A DNA stretch of 35,507 nucleotides from Robertmurraya massiliosenegalensis JC6 (GCF_000311725.1 NZ_HE978515.1:147026-182532); one strand, 5' to 3'; counted from the stretch's first letter, positions 26,868 through 34,710 are shown. Made by a program: numbers and translations. The notes: generated by a model not told the origin, from the letters alone.

Positions 26868-27521
26868 TTACAAAAAATGACCTAGAAGCCCTTTTTTTAA
26901 AGCGAATGCAACAAGCTCTGGTCTTGTTTTCATACGTAGCTTCTCCATAATATTCCCTTTATGCGTTTCTACTGTTTTGACACTAATCGATAGCTGTTCA
27001 CCGATTTCTTTATTGGAATACCCTTTAGCGATCAATGTAAGGACTTCCCTTTCTCTGTCAGATAATAAGAGGATTAAATCTCCATCCTCGTCCTTCGAAC
27101 TACTTAAGTATTCCTCCATCAATCTCTTTGTTGCAGATGGATGAAGGTAGGCATCTCCATTTGAGACAGAGTTAATCGCCTGAATCAACTCTTCATGTGG
27201 TGCACTTTTTAAAATACAACCAGAAGCACCAGCTTGAATCGCACGAAATAGATATTCTTCATCGTCATGCATTGTTAAGATTAAAATGGCAATTTCAGGC
27301 ATTTGCTTTTTTAACTCTGAAGTTGCAGAAAGTCCATCTTTCCCATGGGGCATACTTAAATCCATCACCACAACATTAGGTTTTAATTCATGCGCTTTTT
27401 GAATTCCTTCATTTCCTTCAGAGGCCTCACCAACAACCTCCATCTCTGGATGGTGGTCCAAGAGCATCTTTAACCCCATTCTAACAACAGCATGATCGTC
27501 TACAAGTAATACTTTAATCAA
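26868..27521 (-). CDS. nreC: Response regulator NreC (NarL/LuxR family)
   Basis: 217 residues. The receiver has Asp9-Asp10, phospho-acceptor Asp54 in VVMDLSMP, and Lys in ILKSA. A LuxR-type helix-turn-helix follows (LSDREREVLTLIAKGYSNKE, VKTVETHKGNIMEKL). The start is the TTG at 27521 with AGGAGG 7 bases upstream; it overlaps the kinase stop as TTGA. An open frame extends further upstream to 27611 but has no ribosome site and only reads through the kinase gene. It is expected to activate nitrate respiration genes when phosphorylated under low oxygen and nitrate. GC-rich palindromes before the nitrate reductase operon are candidate targets. Confidence 0.88.
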   Translation of the reverse strand: MIKVLLVDDHAVVRMGLKMLLDHHPEMEVVGEASEGNEGIQKAHELKPNVVVMDLSMPHGKDGLSATSELKKQMPEIAILILTMHDDEEYLFRAIQAGASGCILKSAPHEELIQAINSVSNGDAYLHPSATKRLMEEYLSSSKDEDGDLILLLSDREREVLTLIAKGYSNKEIGEQLSISVKTVETHKGNIMEKLRMKTRPELVAFALKKGLLGHFL

Positions 27522-28195
27522 GCTCTTTCCTCCTCTTGACGAAAATCTGAAGGTAGACGAAGTTCCAATTTTATCATCGTCCCCTTGCCTAACTCTGATG
27601 AAATGATACATTCTCCTCCAATTAACTTCATTCTTTCTCCCATCGCCGCTAATCCATGACTATGTAGTTGAGCATTGACGTCAAAACCGACTCCGAAATC
27701 TTCGATTATGATTTGAATTCGATTTTGTTCCCAACTCAACTGAATTTTAATTTTATCAGAATCTGCATATTTAGCGATATTCGCCAACGCTTCTTGACAA
27801 ACGCGAAAAAGTCCGATGCGGTGACTGACAGGTAAGGGGATTTCTTCACCCTTTTGTTCAATCTCTACAACGATCCCAAATGTGGAAGTATATAATTTCA
27901 AATAGCTTTGCAATGCCGGAAATAACCCAATCGTCGAAAGAGTTGGCGGATGTAATTCTACAGACAAATAACGAATCTCTTGAATCGTTCTTTCTAAAAC
28001 CTCAGCCATCTCGCGCATATAATTTTTCATTTTTGTATCTTCTGTGTTCGTTTCAAGAAATTGTATCCCACTATACACACTGTATAAAGTTTGACCTACA
28101 CCTTCATGAAGTTCCAATGCGATTCTTTTAATTTCATCCTCAGAAGATTGGAGTAAATATCGATTAATATCCTTCTTTGGCAAAGGCTCCATCAT
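27518..28195 (-). CDS. Sensor-less soluble histidine kinase (HisKA_3 type)
   Basis: 225 residues. The dimerisation and phosphorylation helix starts almost at the N-terminus, with His30 in IALELHEGVGQTLYS. The HATPase domain follows (QEALANIAKYADS, EDFGVGF, HGLAAMGERM). There is no PAS, GAF, HAMP or membrane segment; only about 15 residues precede the kinase core. It resembles the catalytic half of NreB. The gene is first in the nre operon and is fused by a 4-base overlap to nreC, so NreC is its likely substrate. Input might come from NreA or from heterodimers with the PAS kinase (inference). Confidence 0.82.
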   Translation of the reverse strand: MMEPLPKKDINRYLLQSSEDEIKRIALELHEGVGQTLYSVYSGIQFLETNTEDTKMKNYMREMAEVLERTIQEIRYLSVELHPPTLSTIGLFPALQSYLKLYTSTFGIVVEIEQKGEEIPLPVSHRIGLFRVCQEALANIAKYADSDKIKIQLSWEQNRIQIIIEDFGVGFDVNAQLHSHGLAAMGERMKLIGGECIISSELGKGTMIKLELRLPSDFRQEEERA

Positions 28196-28235
28196 TTTAA
28201 CTCACCTCTTAACTTTAACCAGTTGCTCTCATTTA

Positions 28236-28241
28236 AATATA
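28236..28241 (-). promoter_or_regulatory. Extended -10 promoter candidate for the nre operon
   Basis: On the minus strand TGGTATATT fits an extended -10 (TGnTATATT), with no good -35 at the expected distance. It lies about 40 bases before the ATG of the first kinase gene, which has a GAGGTGAG ribosome site. Confidence 0.4.
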
Positions 28242-28275
28242 CCATTTGCTAACCATTTAAGCGAAATACTATAAT

Positions 28276-28303
28276 GAGCCCACTCTTGTAGGAGAGTGAG
28301 CTC
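28276..28303 (-). terminator. Hairpin after narK
   Basis: GAGCCCACTCT (28276-28286) pairs with AGAGTGAGCTC (28293-28303) with one G-T pair around a 6-base loop, a few bases after the narK stop. The downstream T-run on the minus strand is broken (ATTATAGTATTT), so some readthrough into the nre operon is possible. Confidence 0.65.
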
Positions 28304-28308
28304 AACAA

Positions 28309-29616
28309 TTATGAAGCCTTTTTAATTTTTACATCCTGGCCTTTTTTACGCTGATAATAGAACCAGTTAAGGACAAAAGAAATGATATAGATGGCTATAA
28401 AGATATAGAAAGCTGATACAGGTGAGCCCGTTGTGCTAGTTGACCATCCAAAAAGTTGCGGAATAAAGAATGAGCCATATGCCGCAAATGCTGCTGTAAA
28501 TCCTAATACTGGTGCAGCTTCCTTAACAGGAAATATGGTCGGGATCATTTGGAAGGTTGAACCTGAACCAATTCCCGATGCTAAGAAAAGAATTAAAAAT
28601 GATACTAAAAAGCCTGAAAACGTCTTCGCATTTGTAAAATATATAACTCCAAGGGCGCCAATGGTCATCACAATAAAGACCCAGGTTGTGACAAGTGCTC
28701 CTCCTAGCTTATCTGACAACCAACCACCAACTGGACGAGCTGCAGCCGCTAATAATGCACCTAAAAATGCTAATGAGATGTATTCTGGAAATTGCGATTT
28801 CAACAGAAGCGGAAATGCTGCTGAATAACCGATAAATGAGCCAAATGTGGCCACATATAAAACGGTCATAATCCAAGTATGCTTACGTTTTACAATGACA
28901 AATTGATCTGCTACAGATTGAGTTGTATTTGGAAGATTATCCATTCCAAAGTAGGCAGCGATGGTAACAATCGCTATCGGAATGACCCAAATATAAGCAG
29001 CATTTTGAAGCCAGACCGTTTCACCATTTGATAATACTTGGCCCTCTCCCATGAATGCGAACGTACTAGTTGCGATAATGAGTGGGGTTACGAATTGTAC
29101 AACTGAAACCCCCATATTTCCTAAGCCGCCATTAATCCCAAGTGCCGTTCCCTTTTCAGCTTTTGGGAAGAAAAAGCTCATATTAGATGATGATGAAGAG
29201 AAATTCCCTCCACCTAAACCACAAAGTGCCGCTAATAGCAACATGACCGAGTATGGTGTTTCTGGATTTTGCACAGCCATTCCAATTCCGATAGCTGGGA
29301 TCGCTAACACGGCTGTGGAAATAACCGTCCAGTTTCTACCCCCAAATTTCCCAACAGCAAATGTATAGAAAAATCGTAAAGTCGCTCCCACTAAACCAGG
29401 AATAGCTGCTAATGTAAATAATTGTTCATCTGTATACGTAAAGCCGATATCATTTAAACGGACAGCGACGACTGACCAAATCTGCCAGACAACAAAAGCA
29501 AGCATTAAGGAAGGTACAGAAATCCACAGATTTCTTTTCGCATGTTTGCGACCCGTTTCTTGCCAAAACTTCGGATCTTCTGGGTTCCAGTTTGTAATAC
29601 GTGCATTTTTACTCAT
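28309..29616 (-). CDS. narK: Nitrate/nitrite transporter NarK
   Basis: 435-residue major facilitator protein with 12 predicted helices. It carries the first nitrate signature (CGLGGGNFSSSSSNMSFFFP, from about residue 132), the GINGGLGNMGVS helix, and a second signature region (LASGIGSGSTFQMIPTIFP). Arg81 in the second helix corresponds to the substrate-binding Arg of NarK. The N-terminus (TNWNPEDPKFW) is typical of Gram-positive NarK/NarT. It is the last gene of the nitrate reductase operon, overlapping the preceding small gene by 4 bases. It imports nitrate or exchanges it for nitrite for a cytoplasm-facing reductase. Confidence 0.95.
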   Translation of the reverse strand: MSKNARITNWNPEDPKFWQETGRKHAKRNLWISVPSLMLAFVVWQIWSVVAVRLNDIGFTYTDEQLFTLAAIPGLVGATLRFFYTFAVGKFGGRNWTVISTAVLAIPAIGIGMAVQNPETPYSVMLLLAALCGLGGGNFSSSSSNMSFFFPKAEKGTALGINGGLGNMGVSVVQFVTPLIIATSTFAFMGEGQVLSNGETVWLQNAAYIWVIPIAIVTIAAYFGMDNLPNTTQSVADQFVIVKRKHTWIMTVLYVATFGSFIGYSAAFPLLLKSQFPEYISLAFLGALLAAAARPVGGWLSDKLGGALVTTWVFIVMTIGALGVIYFTNAKTFSGFLVSFLILFLASGIGSGSTFQMIPTIFPVKEAAPVLGFTAAFAAYGSFFIPQLFGWSTSTTGSPVSAFYIFIAIYIISFVLNWFYYQRKKGQDVKIKKAS

Positions 29617-29891
29617 ATTTCTCTTACCCTTCTTATCATATATTTTAGTTTGCCTTGTAGATCAGTAGCCGTCCATTCATCGCTATCCATTATAACCTCA
29701 GCATGAAGAGGGATGGCAAAAAACTTCTGTTCTTCAAAATAAATACGTAAATGCGTCTGATCTGGGCACAACCCAATCTTTGTTATCTCTTTTCGAATAA
29801 ATGGAGCAAGGTCCTGACCCTCTTCATCTTGTATTGCGACTTCAACTGTCCTACCTAGATAGCGCTGTTCCAATAATCCAATATTAATCAC
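29613..29891 (-). CDS. Small unknown protein (92 residues) of the nitrate reductase operon
   Basis: From the GTG at 29891 the protein begins MINIGLLEQRYLGRTVEVAI and ends KLKYMIRRVREI. It looks like a mixed alpha/beta soluble protein with one Cys and no motif I recognise. The GTG start is chosen because AGAAGGGA lies about 10 bases upstream and the start overlaps the preceding stop by 8 bases. The frame is open further upstream, but that only re-reads the preceding gene. It overlaps narK by 4 bases. A maturation or chaperone role is conceivable but unsupported by sequence. Confidence 0.7.
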   Translation of the reverse strand: MINIGLLEQRYLGRTVEVAIQDEEGQDLAPFIRKEITKIGLCPDQTHLRIYFEEQKFFAIPLHAEVIMDSDEWTATDLQGKLKYMIRRVREI

Positions 29892-30189
29892 AGCTATGAC
29901 ATCCCTTCTGAACAGGATAGACATACATTTGATAGCCTTGCAATAACTTCCAAAATGTCTCTGTAGCATGTTCTTCTAAATATTGAATCACTTCAGCTTC
30001 AGATTGCCATCTACTCATCCCTTTAACTTCAGCGACCACTACTTCTGCTTCTTCAAGCTTTTTTTCATCCAAATACCAGTGCAGCTTTGTTCCTTTAAAC
30101 AAAGAGAGGAATAATTGTTCAATTTCATTGCGAAAGTTTCCCTTTTCCTCTCGAATAAAGCAAAAATCTAAAAATGTTTCACTCATCAT
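29884..30189 (-). CDS. Small unknown protein (101 residues) with C-terminal CHSC, nitrate reductase operon
   Basis: 101 residues, rich in Glu and aromatic residues: FLDFCFIREEKGNFRNEIEQ at the start, a predicted helix VIQYLEEHATETFWKLLQG, and a Cys-His end (KGCHSCD). There is no signal or membrane segment. It overlaps the neighbours on both sides by 4 and 8 bases, so it is translated as part of the operon. The family is not recognised. The operon lacks a NarJ/TorD or NapD chaperone gene, so this protein or its neighbour could fill that role (inference). The CHSC end could bind metal or be a redox pair. Confidence 0.7.
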   Translation of the reverse strand: MMSETFLDFCFIREEKGNFRNEIEQLFLSLFKGTKLHWYLDEKKLEEAEVVVAEVKGMSRWQSEAEVIQYLEEHATETFWKLLQGYQMYVYPVQKGCHSCD

Positions 30190-30389
30190 TTGGATATCAC
30201 TTCACTTTGCTTTTTATCACGTTTATAGATAAAAAGGGCGATTGGAAATACGATAAGATTCAACATACAAAATAGAATGGCCGTATCATAGTTTTCAAAT
30301 TTATATTGATGGACCATCTTTTGTGTAAAAATAATATTTAACATCAGACAAATTAATAACAATACAAAATTCACAAGTCTATGATTCAT
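30186..30389 (-). CDS. Small two-helix membrane protein of the nitrate reductase operon
   Basis: 67 residues with two membrane helices, about 5-23 (LVNFVLLLICLMLNIIF) and 37-55 (TAILFCMLNLIVFPIALFIY), and a basic tail (KRDKKQ) that should face the cytoplasm. It overlaps the Rieske gene upstream by 11 bases and the next gene by 4. It has no haem-ligand pattern. It could be a small accessory or assembly subunit of the membrane complex. Confidence 0.7.
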   Translation of the reverse strand: MNHRLVNFVLLLICLMLNIIFTQKMVHQYKFENYDTAILFCMLNLIVFPIALFIYKRDKKQSEVISK

Positions 30390-30903
30390 AACGTTTCACC
30401 CTTACAGCGTAAACCGCTCCATTTTCTACCTTCACTTCAATCGTTGGCAATGGTCGTCTTGGTGGGCCTGCAGTTGGATTTCCCGTTTCAACATCAAACT
30501 TTCCATGATGACAAGGACATAACATTTCTCCTTCTTCCTTCGCCCAAAAGACTGGACATTGAAGATGTGTACATGCGCTGTTATAAGCGACATACTTATT
30601 CTCAGAAAGACGAATTAAGATGGCATCATCGTGTTCACCGGGAAATTTAAAATCTTTTGCTTCCCCAATCCCCATTTTGTCAATATCTACAATTTTTTTA
30701 TGGGGATATTCCTTTTCGCTTAATCCCATTAATTCCTTTGCTGCCACCGCACCCCACGGAAGGGACGATACGGCAAATACGCCAGCAGCACCAACCAATG
30801 TTTTCATAAAGCCGCGTCTATCTAATTTTCTTTCATTATTGCGATGAATATTATGTGTATAATTATCTTCTGGAAAGGGGATTTTATTATTTTTTCCTGT
30901 CAT
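30379..30903 (-). CDS. Tat-exported Rieske [2Fe-2S] protein of the nitrate reductase operon
   Basis: 174 residues. A twin-arginine signal (LDRRGFMKTLVGAAGVFAVS, Arg29-Arg30) would place it on the outer face, held by an uncleaved anchor as in QcrA. The Rieske cluster ligands are Cys111 and His113 in CTHLQCP and Cys129 and His132 in CPCHHGKF, with Cys116 and Cys131 as the disulfide. The Ser of the classic CPCHGS box is absent (CHHGK), as in Rieske subunits of several molybdoenzymes, which should lower the potential compared with bc-complex Rieske. The C-terminal GNPTAGPPRRPLP is the proline-loop segment. It lies 11 bases behind the ferredoxin subunit. It probably passes electrons between quinol, the b-type subunit and the reductase (inference). 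Confidence 0.92.
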   Translation of the reverse strand: MTGKNNKIPFPEDNYTHNIHRNNERKLDRRGFMKTLVGAAGVFAVSSLPWGAVAAKELMGLSEKEYPHKKIVDIDKMGIGEAKDFKFPGEHDDAILIRLSENKYVAYNSACTHLQCPVFWAKEEGEMLCPCHHGKFDVETGNPTAGPPRRPLPTIEVKVENGAVYAVRVKRYES

Positions 30904-30914
30904 GTCGATCCCTC

Positions 30915-31475
30915 CTAAAACAGTTTTGTAACGCCTTGCAAAATACCTGGTAAATTCACACGAACATTCGTTTCACTCTCTAGATAAGGCAAGCTTGTTA
31001 CCCATTTTCCATTGTCTAGATTAAATTGCTTTTGCTTTAGTTCGATCTCTTCATCTGTCAACCATTGTAATGTGTTAGATGGGCAAACACTCGCACACAT
31101 TGGCGGGATGCCATCCTTCGTTCTGTCAATACAAAGATCACATTTGTACATCAAATTTTGTTCTGTATCAAACTTAGGGATTCCATATGGACAAGCAATC
31201 GTGCAGTTTTGACAACCAATACATTTCTCTACTAATGCAGAAAGGACTGCACCCGTTTCATGAATTTGAATCGCTTGTGCAGGACAACTTCGTGCGCAAG
31301 CCGGATTAACGCAATGAAGGCACATGAGAGGCATCGTTTGCCGATTAACCAATGGATTGACGTCATAGACATAGTTTCTATTTCTCTCTTCATGACCTCC
31401 GCACTGTGTGCAAGCAGCTAGACAAGAGCGACAGCCAATACAGTTTTCTAGTTCTAAATAGAGCCTCTTTTTCAT
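30915..31475 (-). CDS. Four-cluster ferredoxin electron-transfer subunit (DmsB/NrfC/NarH-like)
   Basis: 186 residues with sixteen or more cysteines in four groups: CIGCRSCLAACTQC, CLHCVNPACARSCP, CIGCQNCTIACP, and CDLC...MCASVCP. This is the usual arrangement for four [4Fe-4S] clusters in beta subunits of molybdopterin oxidoreductases. It has no signal peptide. It begins right after the catalytic gene, with no intergenic base, so it is its electron donor. Its size fits the DmsB/NrfC class rather than the ~480-residue NarH. Confidence 0.93.
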   Translation of the reverse strand: MKKRLYLELENCIGCRSCLAACTQCGGHEERNRNYVYDVNPLVNRQTMPLMCLHCVNPACARSCPAQAIQIHETGAVLSALVEKCIGCQNCTIACPYGIPKFDTEQNLMYKCDLCIDRTKDGIPPMCASVCPSNTLQWLTDEEIELKQKQFNLDNGKWVTSLPYLESETNVRVNLPGILQGVTKLF

Positions 31476-33644
31476 TTATTGCACCTTCTTTATTGATTGT
31501 TTTTCGATTTGTGCTGCACATGCCTTAAATTCTGGCATTCTTGACATCGGGTCAAGAGCTGGAATCGTTAAGAGATTAATAGACTGTTCATGTCCGAAAT
31601 GATAAGGTACAAATACAGTATCGATGCGAATCGCTTCTGTCATCTTTACTTTGTAAATTGCTTCCCCTCTTCGTGTAAAGAGGCGTACTTTCTCTTCATG
31701 TTCAATATTGTACTTTTTTGCTGTTTCCGGATGAACTTCCACATATGGCTCTGGACACATATCTCGTAAAAATTGTATTCTTCGCGTTTGATTACCTGAT
31801 AGGTAGTGGTAAACAACTCGACCTGTCGTTAAACGAAGTGGATATTGCTCACAAGGTTCCTCTGCTGGTGGTCGATAAGGTAAGGCACAAATTTTCGCTC
31901 TTCCATCAGGATGGTAAAATTTCTTATCAAGGAACATATGTGGTGTCCCTTCATCTTCTTCACTTTTACATGGCCAAAAGACACCGTCTTGCTTATCGAT
32001 TTTTTCCCAAGTAGCGCCTGAATAGTCAGCATAACCCCCTTTAGTCGCCCCTCTAAATTCATCTGCTACATCACGAGCTGTTTTCAAATGCGAAAAATAC
32101 TTTCCTTTTCCTAACTTTTCCGCTAATTCCACTTGAATTTGCCAGTCTGGTTTTGATTCTCCAAGCGGCTCTTGTGCTTTATTAATTTTGATGATTCGTC
32201 CTTCTAGATTTGTGACTGTTCCTTCGTCCTCAGACCATGTAACGGCTGGTAAAATAACATCTGCAAACTCTGCTGATTCTGATAAATAAAAGTCAGAGCA
32301 CACCATAAAATCTAGATTTTTCAATGCTTCTCTTACAAAATTAAGATTTGGAGCAGAGACAGCTGGATTCGAGCATAGTAGGTATAATCCACGAATTACT
32401 TTCTGATCCATCAGTTCGAATAACTCATAAGCAGAAACACCAGGTTGCGGCATCTCTTCTGGATTGATTCCCCAGTATTCACTCATTTCTTTCACATGCT
32501 CAGGATTGGTGATTTTTCGATAACCAGGTAGTAAGTCTGACTTTTGGCCATGCTCACGACCACCTTGCCCATTTCCTTGTCCAGTGAACGTTGCCACACC
32601 TGATTTTGGTCGACCAATTTTCCCTGTTACAAGGGCCATATTCGTATAAGCCGAGACATTATCGACCCCTTTATGCTGTTGTTCAATTCCGCGGGCAAAC
32701 ATGACAACTGCATTGGGAGCTTTCCCGTATAATTCAGCTGCTCGAATGATTTTTTCTGGTGCTACACCTGTCAGTTCACTCGTATATTCCGGTGTAAACT
32801 GCTTCACAAGCTCTTTCGTTTCTTCAAAACCATTTGTGTGATCGTGAACAAACTCTTCATCAGCGTAGCCGTTTTCAATCAATAAATTGAGAATTCCATT
32901 TGCCAACGCAAGATCTGTACCTGGTTTTAAATCTAAATGAACATCTGCTCTTCTTGCGATTGGTGTTTCACGAGGATCTGCAACAATTAAATAGCCGCCT
33001 CGCTCCTGTACATTCCAAATCCGGAACATGGATGTAGGATGACACTCGGCCGTATTACTTCCTGCAATAAATAAGCAATCTGTTTCATGAAGATCCGTCC
33101 ATGGCAATGTTGAACCGCGATCTACACCAAAGGAACGGAGAAATCCACCAGCTGCACTTGACATACAAAAACGACCATTATAATCGATATAACGTGTACC
33201 AAGGGCAACCCTGGCGAATTTTCCTGTTAAATAACATTTTTCATTGGTCATCGAAACTCCGCTGAAAACTGATATGGAATCTTTTCCATAATCGGTTTGC
33301 AGCTTTAAAAAATTGTCAGCTATGAGATTATAAGCTTCTTCCCAAGATGCCTCACGAAAGCCTAATTTTGTTCCTTTTAAGGTTTTATCATCACGAATTA
33401 ACGGTTTAAGAATTCGATCATCGTGATTCGTTTGTTGATAAGCCGTTACCCCTTTAGGGCACATCTTGCCAACAGTTACTGGCCAATCATAGCGAGGTTC
33501 GACTCCGATGATTTTGTTTGTTTTTGTGTTGACCCTTAAATTCATGCCACATTGCATACCACAATAACTGCAATGGGTTCTAACAAGCGTTTCGTTCGGA
33601 TGTTGTAAATTCTCTACTTCTTTAAAAAACTTATCCCTTTGCAT
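31476..33644 (-). CDS. Molybdopterin oxidoreductase, nitrate reductase catalytic subunit of NasA/NarB/NapA type
   Basis: 722 residues. The N-terminal [4Fe-4S] site is Cys25, Cys28, Cys32 and Cys62 (CSYCGMQC ... GKMCPKG), with Lys64 as the conserved electron-path Lys. The molybdenum ligand is Cys160 in GRFCMSSAAGG. Further pterin-binding segments are AGSNTAECHP, GQGNGQGGREHGQK and VYHYLSGNQTRR. The GRFCMSSA context is that of assimilatory (NasA/NarB) and periplasmic (NapA) nitrate reductases, not of NarG, which uses Asp. There is no Tat signal, so a cytoplasmic location is predicted. It overlaps the membrane subunit gene by 14 bases and is abutted by the ferredoxin subunit. With NarK and NreABC beside it, nitrate is the likely substrate. 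Formate dehydrogenase-like enzymes are the main alternative, but their selenocysteine/Cys context and nearby genes are absent. Confidence 0.9.
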   Translation of the reverse strand: MQRDKFFKEVENLQHPNETLVRTHCSYCGMQCGMNLRVNTKTNKIIGVEPRYDWPVTVGKMCPKGVTAYQQTNHDDRILKPLIRDDKTLKGTKLGFREASWEEAYNLIADNFLKLQTDYGKDSISVFSGVSMTNEKCYLTGKFARVALGTRYIDYNGRFCMSSAAGGFLRSFGVDRGSTLPWTDLHETDCLFIAGSNTAECHPTSMFRIWNVQERGGYLIVADPRETPIARRADVHLDLKPGTDLALANGILNLLIENGYADEEFVHDHTNGFEETKELVKQFTPEYTSELTGVAPEKIIRAAELYGKAPNAVVMFARGIEQQHKGVDNVSAYTNMALVTGKIGRPKSGVATFTGQGNGQGGREHGQKSDLLPGYRKITNPEHVKEMSEYWGINPEEMPQPGVSAYELFELMDQKVIRGLYLLCSNPAVSAPNLNFVREALKNLDFMVCSDFYLSESAEFADVILPAVTWSEDEGTVTNLEGRIIKINKAQEPLGESKPDWQIQVELAEKLGKGKYFSHLKTARDVADEFRGATKGGYADYSGATWEKIDKQDGVFWPCKSEEDEGTPHMFLDKKFYHPDGRAKICALPYRPPAEEPCEQYPLRLTTGRVVYHYLSGNQTRRIQFLRDMCPEPYVEVHPETAKKYNIEHEEKVRLFTRRGEAIYKVKMTEAIRIDTVFVPYHFGHEQSINLLTIPALDPMSRMPEFKACAAQIEKQSIKKVQ

Positions 33645-34710
33645 TCTGGTTAGCCTCCTTAACCTTTACTTCATGTGTAGGGAACCCAGAAAATTGGGCG
33701 ATTCGATATTTTCTTCGACATGGGAGACATAACTCGGCTAAATGAAAATCTTCCTTTTTAAATTCCATTTGATTGACTCCAAGTACATGAACCACATCTT
33801 CTGACTGCTCTGTAGAAACAAATTCTTGCCCACATACCTTACAAGCCTTCATCGACTGCTCTCCATAATGTTCACGATAATTTCGAGCAAACACACTTAA
33901 CGGACGGAATGGAATATGTGCGAGCTTACCGAATGGTAAGTAAATTAATGTAACGACCACCGAATATTGATGGATTAGACTCATCGCATAATGACCCCAG
34001 CCATGGAGGAACACATTACTAACCGTTAAGAGTAATCCTGTAATACTGATAAAAAGCAATAAATATAGCGGTAAAAAATCATAGATGAACTTTTGCTCCG
34101 CTCTCGCTTGCATATTCTTAATTCGTCTATATAAAGCCATGCACACTCCGGCAATGACCATCAAGGCTGAAATATTTAAAGCGTTATATGATAGATTAGC
34201 AATTAATCCATCCGCCTTTACGGTCATAATGTCCATTCCCATTGCGACAATGGTGTAATAACCATTTTCCGGCATCGTGAAGTACATCCAACCAAAAACA
34301 AGTGGGAATGTTACGAAACATGATAATAAACAGCCCCAACCGATTAAAAAGTGCTGTGTCCAGCGATAAATTCCACGATTCCAAATAAAACGATAGGTAG
34401 CTAATTGCTCAACCGACGTTTTTGGTGTTGATTTTCGAAAAAGTAGCTTGATTCCTTTTATTATAATGATTTTTGTCGGTGGTCTTTCTCCCCATGCGAT
34501 AAAACGATAGAAAAACCCTCCAAGAAATACAATTGTTCCAACCATGTATCCATATAAATTTAAATCGACATGAGTAAACATCCTTGTTCCGATAAACGTT
34601 AAAATAATAAGCACTAATACTGATAAAAACATCGATTTCGCAAATTTTGATGCAAAAGCATGATTGAGTGAGTGCTCCGAATTTTTTGTTGAAACCATTT
34701 TTGCTTCCAT
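33631..34710 (-). CDS. NarI/DsrM-like polytopic membrane subunit with C-terminal zinc-ribbon-like tail
   Basis: 359 residues. About seven membrane helices lie between 25 and 265. Histidines in or near helices (His120, His236, His240, His247, His265) could ligate b-type haem, and LIYLPFGKLAHIPFRP resembles the last helix of NarI/DsrM-type quinol oxidising subunits. After about residue 285 comes a soluble tail with Cys290-x2-Cys293 and Cys328-x2-Cys331 (CKVCG ... CLPC), like a zinc ribbon or rubredoxin-type knuckle. It heads the operon, with AAGGAGG before the ATG. I infer that it anchors the complex and takes electrons from menaquinol. Databases may label such proteins as transporters. Haem binding is not proven by sequence. 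Confidence 0.75.
   Translation of the reverse strand: MEAKMVSTKNSEHSLNHAFASKFAKSMFLSVLVLIILTFIGTRMFTHVDLNLYGYMVGTIVFLGGFFYRFIAWGERPPTKIIIIKGIKLLFRKSTPKTSVEQLATYRFIWNRGIYRWTQHFLIGWGCLLSCFVTFPLVFGWMYFTMPENGYYTIVAMGMDIMTVKADGLIANLSYNALNISALMVIAGVCMALYRRIKNMQARAEQKFIYDFLPLYLLLFISITGLLLTVSNVFLHGWGHYAMSLIHQYSVVVTLIYLPFGKLAHIPFRPLSVFARNYREHYGEQSMKACKVCGQEFVSTEQSEDVVHVLGVNQMEFKKEDFHLAELCLPCRRKYRIAQFSGFPTHEVKVKEANQNAKG

Noticed and set aside
27522-27611. Longer N-terminus for NreC starting at 27611
   Set aside because: The extra 30 residues only re-read the kinase gene in another frame. The TTG at 27521 has AGGAGG at the right distance and matches the family start.
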